Positions 20,500 through 25,006 of a stretch of 25,006 nucleotides of DNA are shown here, one piece after another. The notes under the pieces are model-generated. The model saw only the letters and a program-made list of their open reading frames with translations. It made no database searches and was not told the origin of the DNA. Made by a program: the position numbers and the translations under genes. This stretch comes from CAYVMN01 sp043808585 (lineage in GTDB: Bacteria; Desulfobacterota; DSM-4660; Desulfatiglandales; Desulfatiglandaceae), in contig JAZDES010000147.1 of assembly GCA_043808585.1 (NCBI GenBank), forward strand, positions 1 through 25,006, in the 5' to 3' direction. Numbering within the stretch: the stretch's first letter is position 1; the number at the start of each line of letters is the position of its first letter.

Positions 20500-21660
20500 T
20501 TACTGGACTTCCCTGCCGTGTCTTTTCATAAGCTCGCTGATGATAATGAGCCTCTGGATCTGGTTTGTGCCGGCCCCGAATTCGATCCCCTTAATGTCCC
20601 GGTACATCCTTTCTATGGGGAACTCCCTGATGAATCCATAACCTCCGAATACCTGCAAGGCCTTGCCAACGGCCCTGACCCCCGCCTCTGCACAGAATAG
20701 TTTTGCATAGGAGGCCTCGAGTCTCACCCTTTTCCCGGAATCAGCCATTGTTGCCGCCCAGTATGCCAGCACCCTTCCTGCCTGTATTTCTGTGGCGACA
20801 TCGGCCAGGATCTCCTGCATCATCTGGAAGCTGATTATGGGCGCCCCGAACTGGACCCTTTTCGAGGCATACCTGAAGGCCAGATCAAAGGCCCCCTGGG
20901 CGACCCCTATGGGTGCGATGGAATAGAGGATCCTTTCGCGGTCGAGCCCGCTCATCAGGACCCGGAGGCCCAGGTTTTCCTCGCCCAAGAGATTTTCTGA
21001 AGGGACCTCACAGTCCTCAAAGATTAGTTCGCCGGTTGGAGAACCACGCACCCCCATCTTTTTCAGACTCCTGCCCGTTGAAAACCCGGGGAATTCCTTC
21101 TCCACGATAAATGCTGAAATTCCGCGCTGGCCGGCCTCGGGGTCTGTCTTTGCGTAAACTACTGCCACGTCGGCAATGGGGCCGTTGGTGATAAACATCT
21201 TGGTGCCGTTCAGGATGTATCTATCCCCCCGTTTTTCCGCCCTGGTCCGCATGGATAATGCATCTGAGCCAGCCTCCGGTTCTGTTATGCAAATGGCGCC
21301 GATCTTATTGCCCTGGATCAAGTCGGGCAGGTATTTGCGTCTCTGGTCTTCATTACCATTTCTGTAAATGTTTTCGGTACACAGGATGGCGTGGGAGCCG
21401 TAGGTATTGGCCGTTGAGACGCACCCCCTTGCCAGCTCCTCCATCACAAGGACGCAAGAGAGGAAGTCTGAACCGCTCCCTCCGCAGTCCTCAGGTATGG
21501 AGATTCCGAAGAGCCCCATATCGGCCATGGCTCTGAAGTTCTCCTGGGGAAACCGCTCCTCTTCATCGATCAGAGGGGCGAGGGGGATGACCTCATTATC
21601 CACGAACCTGGCAACAGTTTCTTTGAGCATCTTGTGCTCCGGTGTAAGCTCAAAGTCCAC
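20500..21660 (-). CDS. Acyl-CoA dehydrogenase with isovaleryl-CoA-dehydrogenase-type active site
   Basis: This 386-residue FAD enzyme has the family blocks 'ICITEPEAGSDAL' (about 123-135), 'ILNGTKMFITNG' (149-160), 'YASKRVQFG' (264-272) and 'ALQVFGGYGFIREFPIERMYRD' (334-355). The usual catalytic Glu of MCAD-type enzymes ('YEGT') is replaced: the sequence there is 'EFGAGTNQIQR' with A363. Instead E242 in 'LMSGLDRER' matches the catalytic Glu of isovaleryl-CoA dehydrogenase (human IVD has SGLDLER and GAGTS). This points to a 3-methyl-branched or bulky acyl-CoA substrate. Electrons normally go to ETF; no etf genes are in the window. Translation starts at GTG 21660, with GGAGG about 10 nt upstream. 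It lies 54 nt after the biotinyl carrier gene. Confidence 0.93.
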   Translation of the reverse strand: MDFELTPEHKMLKETVARFVDNEVIPLAPLIDEEERFPQENFRAMADMGLFGISIPEDCGGSGSDFLSCVLVMEELARGCVSTANTYGSHAILCTENIYRNGNEDQRRKYLPDLIQGNKIGAICITEPEAGSDALSMRTRAEKRGDRYILNGTKMFITNGPIADVAVVYAKTDPEAGQRGISAFIVEKEFPGFSTGRSLKKMGVRGSPTGELIFEDCEVPSENLLGEENLGLRVLMSGLDRERILYSIAPIGVAQGAFDLAFRYASKRVQFGAPIISFQMMQEILADVATEIQAGRVLAYWAATMADSGKRVRLEASYAKLFCAEAGVRAVGKALQVFGGYGFIREFPIERMYRDIKGIEFGAGTNQIQRLIIISELMKRHGREVQ

Positions 21661-21714
21661 GGCGGGGCACCTCCACCAATACCCACAAGGGGTTTTTCCC
21701 TATTCCCATGGCCA

Positions 21715-21984
21715 TTACCTTGATACGGCTTCGATAACAAACATAAGGTCGTCATCTTTCAGGGTAGATTCGTTTTGGGCCACGACCTCCAGTATCCTGC
21801 CATCTGCGGGCGACTTGATCTTTTGAAATACCTTCATGGTCTCCAGCAGTGCCAGTATCTGCTTTTTCTTAACCAGGTCCCCTACGTTTACGTAAGGCGG
21901 TTGATCGGATGCAGGGCTTCTATAGAATACTCCTGACATGGGAGCCCTCACTTCAACCCTCTTGTTTTGACCGGTTTCAGCCAT
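21715..21984 (-). CDS. Stand-alone biotinyl (BCCP-like) carrier domain protein
   Basis: Start at ATG 21984 (MAETGQNKRV...), supported by AAGGGG upstream; the longer frame would add a proline-rich non-conserved extension. The 89-residue protein is just one biotinyl/lipoyl hammerhead. It begins 'EVRAPMSGVFYRSPASDQPP', then 'VGDLVKKKQILALLETMKVF' with the modifiable K51 in 'ETMKVF', then 'KSPADGRILEVVAQNEST'. The pattern 'PMSGVFYRSPA...PPYVNVGDLV' is that of acetyl-CoA carboxylase BCCP, so biotin is more likely than lipoate. The Ala-Met-Lys motif is Thr-Met-Lys. No biotin carboxylase or carboxyltransferase gene is in the window, so its partner must be elsewhere. It lies 59 nt after BKACE. Confidence 0.88.
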   Translation of the reverse strand: MAETGQNKRVEVRAPMSGVFYRSPASDQPPYVNVGDLVKKKQILALLETMKVFQKIKSPADGRILEVVAQNESTLKDDDLMFVIEAVSR

Positions 21985-22043
21985 GTTTACACCCCTTTCT
22001 CGGTTCAGCCACAGCGGGGGCGGTGGCAATCAAGTCACAATGA

Positions 22044-22913
22044 TCATCGAGCCCTTAGGCCAAGGATTTCTCGAGCCTCAGCGGCGCTTGCGATCTCACG
22101 TCCCACTTCTCGAACGATCTTGACCAACGCGTCAACGAGTTGGGCGTTGTCCACGGCCTTCTCACCATTTGGGAGATAGAAGGTGTCTTCAAGGCCAGTC
22201 CTGACGTTCCCGCCCATTTCGACGCATCTTCTGTGGAGGTCCCATATCTCGCTCCGACCCACGGCGATGACCTGGTAGTGGCTATCGGGCGGCATCTCCT
22301 TTATAAGGAGGGGGAGCCATTCCGGCTTGGCCGGCATGCCGCTGGCAACTCCCATCACCAGGGAGATATGGGCAGGGCCATCAAACATACCATTGCGCTT
22401 GTAAAGCCCAACACTCCTGACGATTCCCGAATCGAAGCACTCAAACTCCGGAACCACTTCATTTTTCCTCATGACATCAAGGAACCCCTTGACCTTCTCT
22501 ACTGGATTGTCAAATAGGGTGGGGGGCCAGGCCCAGGCCCCGCTCTCTCTGAGTTTCAAGTAATTTAGGGAGCCTGCATTGCACGCGGCCATTTCAGGCT
22601 TGAACTCCTCGAGACAGGCCAGCGGACCCGATATATCCGGGCCGATCACCCCTGTGCTCATACAGACAATGATTTCCGGGACTCGAGCCCGGATGGCATC
22701 AACAATATTCCCTACTGTTTCGAGATCCCAGGTAGGGAGATGCCCCATCCCCTTTTCCTGATTCCTGAAGTGACAGTGGACAATACTCGCCCCGGCATTG
22801 AAGGCCTGTTCAGCATGGTCCGCCATCTCCTCCGGGGTGACCGGCACATTGTGGACCGCCGGATCGGTGAGCACCCCGGTAAGGGCACACGTGATTACTG
22901 CCTTTAAACTCAT
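22044..22913 (-). CDS. BKACE-family beta-keto acid cleavage enzyme (DUF849)
   Basis: This 289-residue TIM-barrel enzyme belongs to the family of 3-keto-5-aminohexanoate cleavage enzyme (Kce). Such enzymes convert a free beta-keto acid plus acetyl-CoA to acetoacetate and a new acyl-CoA. H46 and H48 ('VHCHFRN') match the Kce zinc ligands, and 'VRTGLEDTFYLPNG' supplies R238, E242 and D243, matching Kce R226, E230 (zinc) and D231. 'CMSTGVIGPD' follows strand 3. The usual 'HxHVRDPxTG' is altered to 'HCHFRNQEKG', which suggests a substrate outside the well-studied BKACE groups. GGGAGGGGG precedes the ATG. The gene is in line with the acyl-CoA genes and is the likely carbon-cleaving step of this pathway (inference). 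Confidence 0.9.
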   Translation of the reverse strand: MSLKAVITCALTGVLTDPAVHNVPVTPEEMADHAEQAFNAGASIVHCHFRNQEKGMGHLPTWDLETVGNIVDAIRARVPEIIVCMSTGVIGPDISGPLACLEEFKPEMAACNAGSLNYLKLRESGAWAWPPTLFDNPVEKVKGFLDVMRKNEVVPEFECFDSGIVRSVGLYKRNGMFDGPAHISLVMGVASGMPAKPEWLPLLIKEMPPDSHYQVIAVGRSEIWDLHRRCVEMGGNVRTGLEDTFYLPNGEKAVDNAQLVDALVKIVREVGREIASAAEAREILGLRAR

Positions 22914-22996
22914 TTCCCCCTCCCTCTGAACTACTCATGCCGGGATGACACCCCCGGAATGATTAAGTAACGGCTCAATAAGTAGTGGTTTGGCTC

Positions 22997-23068
22997 CTGG
23001 ATTCCCGCTTTCGCGGGAATGACGAAATAAGCTGAGTAACTATCATTCCCGCGAAAGCGGGAATCCAG
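22997..23068. repeat. Inverted pair of CCCGCGAAAGCGGG palindromes
   Basis: Two 26-27-bp copies of one palindromic repeat face each other at 22997-23023 and 23043-23068, 19 nt apart. Each has the core CCCGCGAAAGCGGG and the flanks CTGGATT / GTCATT. The pair can fold as two small hairpins or one long one. The same repeat occurs in the element at 6849-6963. It fills the 245-nt gap (22914-23158) between the isomerase and BKACE genes, where nothing else is visible. Confidence 0.85.
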
Positions 23069-23158
23069 AAAAGCAGGTCTAGAAATGATTTACCCCAATG
23101 TATTGAAAAGGTACATGATTAACTTGCAATAGCCCCGAGAATCAACTTTGCCCATTTG

Positions 23159-23938
23159 CTACTTGCCCTTCAGTTTTCCTCGCAGTTCCAGGAACGATCT
23201 AACCCGATCTTTATGTTCCCGGGTCTGAAGCATGATGGTTTGATAGGCAGACTCCCACTCAAGGACTTGACTGAGGGACCTGTCAAGGCTTTCCTCGAGG
23301 CCCTGTTTTATCAATGACATTGGTGCAAACGGTCTTTGTGAGAGTGTACGGGCAAGGTTAGAGACCTCTTGATCCAATTCATCATCCGGCACTGATTTGT
23401 AGATTAGGCCGATGGATGCCGCTGTCTTACCGTCAATCTCATCCCCAAGGAGCGCCAGTTCCCTGGCCTTCACAAGACCCACGAGTCTTGGGAGAAAATA
23501 GGTACCCCCCCCGTCAAGGATGGCGCCGATATGTATAAAGTTTTCCCGGAACCTGGCTTCATGGGAGGCGATTACAAAGTCTCCTGACAGGGCCAGATTT
23601 GCCCCTCCGCCAACCGCTACGCCCCTCAGCTTAGTAATTACAGGCTGGGGGATTTCGCGCAATCTTCTTATCAAGCCACTAAAGAGGGTTATGCCCTCAA
23701 GCCACTCGGGGGCGTTTGTTTCTTCCAGGAAGAGGGAGATGTCAGCACCTGAACAGAAGTTTCCGCCTGCCCCTTCCAGGATCACTACTCGTGTCTCTTT
23801 GTCCGATGAGAGGCCGCTCAATAGGTCATGAAGCTCAGTAATCATTTCAAAGTTCAGGGCGTTTAGGACCTCGGGGCGGTGCAAGGTCACCGTAACTATT
23901 TGCCCGTCCCTTTCTACCTTTATGGCTCTGTAGGTCAT
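23159..23938 (-). CDS. Crotonase-fold enoyl-CoA isomerase, PaaG-like
   Basis: This 259-residue protein keeps the crotonase fold: 'GNFCSGADISLF' (about 59-70) and 'LRGVAVGGGANLALSGDFV' (about 104-122) form the oxyanion hole. Against rat crotonase both catalytic glutamates are missing (E144 position = N114, E164 position = F134). An Asp sits at D142 in 'IGAILDGGGTYFLPRLVG', as in PaaG-type isomerases ('GLVPDSGGTW'). Isomerisation or another Asp-based reaction is therefore more likely than hydration. 'TREHKDRVRSFLE' near the C-terminus is the usual tail with the common EGV changed to DRV. GGAGGAG precedes the ATG. It lies downstream of the acyl-CoA dehydrogenase and upstream of BKACE. Confidence 0.88.
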   Translation of the reverse strand: MTYRAIKVERDGQIVTVTLHRPEVLNALNFEMITELHDLLSGLSSDKETRVVILEGAGGNFCSGADISLFLEETNAPEWLEGITLFSGLIRRLREIPQPVITKLRGVAVGGGANLALSGDFVIASHEARFRENFIHIGAILDGGGTYFLPRLVGLVKARELALLGDEIDGKTAASIGLIYKSVPDDELDQEVSNLARTLSQRPFAPMSLIKQGLEESLDRSLSQVLEWESAYQTIMLQTREHKDRVRSFLELRGKLKGK

Positions 23939-24062
23939 GTTTAAGCTCCTCCACTCGGGGATGGCATTACAGGCTCAGGGAGACAAAAATCGAGAACTAT
24001 TAGGTGAGCGGTAAGGCTTGTTAGTAAATATCACTTATTATGTCAAGGATCTTCCTCTGCTG

Positions 24063-25006
24063 CTATATCCCCATCTTATCCGCCACCAATGAGCGATGAA
24101 ACCGGGAGTCGCCAAAGGTTAGTTCCGCCTCTTTGGCATGCTTGTAGAATAGATGCAAATCATACTCCTCTGTAAACCCCATTGCTCCGTGGATTTGATG
24201 GGCGATCCATGTGCTTTTCTTATATGCCTCATTGCACCACGCCTTGGCCATAGCGATTTCTTTATCACAGGGATCGTCTCCGCTGCAAAGCGATGCCGCC
24301 TGATACGCGATTAACCGGGTCGTCTCGAGATAGGTAGCCATATCAGCGCAATAATGCTGTATGATCTGGAAGCTACCTATAGGGCGGCCAAACTGTTGAC
24401 GTGCTTTGACATAGTCGATCGTCATATCTAGCACGCGCCTCAACCCACCCAGCATTTCTCCGCATTTCAAGACTATGGCCTTGGGCCAGATTTTTCTCAG
24501 GTAGGCACCTCCCTTACCAGGGGCCCCGACGATGTTTTCCTTTCGGGCCGCGGTATTTTCAAATGATACGGCAAATTTCTTTTCGCCGGTTAAAGTAGCC
24601 AGGGGCGTTAACGTTAGTGTCTTGGCGTGCCTATTTATCTTGAAAATGGTGGGCCCCTCTGCAGATGATCTCTTCAGATTTGCGCACAGGAGAATCTCAT
24701 CAGCCACATGGGCATATGGAACCAGAAGCCTGATCCCATGGATTCTGTATGTCCCCCCCGGTCCCTCTACGGCTTCGATACCCGGATCATCCCAATCGTA
24801 GTCTCCGTCTTCGCTCATTAGCGCCGTCGTCAGGATTTTATCGCCCCGAATAATAAAGGGCAGATACTCATCCTTTAGGCCCTCATTTCCCGCCTCACTT
24901 ATAAGCATACCGGATAACACGGCACTGGTAAAAAAAGGACTCGGCAAAAGCGTTGCCCCCATTTCTTCAAACACGATGAATAGGTCCAGGAAACTCAGCC
25001 CGCTTC
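24063..25006 (-). CDS. Acyl-CoA dehydrogenase-family protein, N-terminus outside the window
   Basis: The reading frame is open from the window end to the stop at 24063 (314 residues seen). The visible start, GTG 24974, is internal, since in-frame 'SGLSFLDLFIV' precedes 'FEEMGATLLPSPFF', a typical helix-loop of the family. Middle-domain strands are 'ILTTALMSEDGD' and 'SFENTAARKENIVG'. The C-terminal helical domain has 'YVKARQQFGRPIGSFQIIQHYCADMATYLE' and 'IHGAMGFTEEYDLHLFYKHAKEAELTFGD'. The usual catalytic Glu motifs are absent. This short, divergent group resembles the small or non-canonical subunits of heteromeric dehydrogenases such as those of steroid side-chain degradation. A partner subunit may lie just beyond the window (inference). 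It is the first visible gene of the train. Confidence 0.88.
   Translation of the reverse strand, partial: SGLSFLDLFIVFEEMGATLLPSPFFTSAVLSGMLISEAGNEGLKDEYLPFIIRGDKILTTALMSEDGDYDWDDPGIEAVEGPGGTYRIHGIRLLVPYAHVADEILLCANLKRSSAEGPTIFKINRHAKTLTLTPLATLTGEKKFAVSFENTAARKENIVGAPGKGGAYLRKIWPKAIVLKCGEMLGGLRRVLDMTIDYVKARQQFGRPIGSFQIIQHYCADMATYLETTRLIAYQAASLCSGDDPCDKEIAMAKAWCNEAYKKSTWIAHQIHGAMGFTEEYDLHLFYKHAKEAELTFGDSRFHRSLVADKMGI

Overview
The window looks like a chromosomal piece of an anaerobic, fatty-acid- or aromatic-acid-degrading bacterium of the Desulfobacterota (Desulfobacterales/Syntrophobacterales-like). This is inferred from the gene content: a Liv-type ABC transporter interleaved with acyl-CoA synthetases, acyl-CoA dehydrogenases, crotonase-fold enzymes and a BKACE enzyme. 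The dense small palindromic repeats also fit, but there is no rRNA or marker gene to prove it. Every credible gene is on the minus strand.

Region 1 (1-4850) is an accessory, repeat-rich stretch. It holds the 5' end of a vapB-like antitoxin gene, a RelE/RelB-like module whose toxin gene carries an in-frame TAA, a DUF5618-like helical protein, a second and intact RelE/YafQ-type module, and a C-terminal remnant of an rfbH-like sugar dehydrase. These are separated by dispersed repeats: a 185-bp repeat downstream of each toxin, a 114-bp repeat present twice with one mismatch, eight copies of a palindrome with CCCC-GTTGAAT / ATTCAAC-GGGG arms, and recurring GGGACG motifs. Two of the antitoxin genes have a plausible promoter and a perfect inverted-repeat operator.

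Region 2 (4851-7200) holds one soluble hybrid histidine kinase (REC-PAS-HisKA-HATPase-REC). It has a good sigma70-like promoter, and its presumed 5' leader contains a small element with 11-bp terminal inverted repeats.

Region 3 (7200-25006) is an 18-kb co-directional gene train. In transcription order it encodes an acyl-CoA dehydrogenase (cut by the window end), a PaaG-like isomerase, BKACE, a stand-alone biotinyl carrier domain, an isovaleryl-CoA-dehydrogenase-type enzyme, acyl-CoA synthetase 2, a CrtI/retinol-saturase-like FAD enzyme, a ferredoxin-NAD(P) reductase fused to a 2Fe-2S ferredoxin, LivF, LivG, acyl-CoA synthetase 1, LivH, LivM, the periplasmic binding protein, an MBL-fold hydrolase and a dienoyl-CoA-isomerase-like crotonase. 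Several junctions overlap by 4 nt, which suggests co-translation.

The simplest reading is a transport-plus-catabolism unit. A carboxylic acid would be bound in the periplasm, imported by LivHMFG and activated to a CoA ester. It would then be dehydrogenated, rearranged or reduced, and finally cleaved at the beta-keto acid stage. The substrate is not evident. The CrtI-like/ferredoxin-reductase pair and the BKACE are the least ordinary members.
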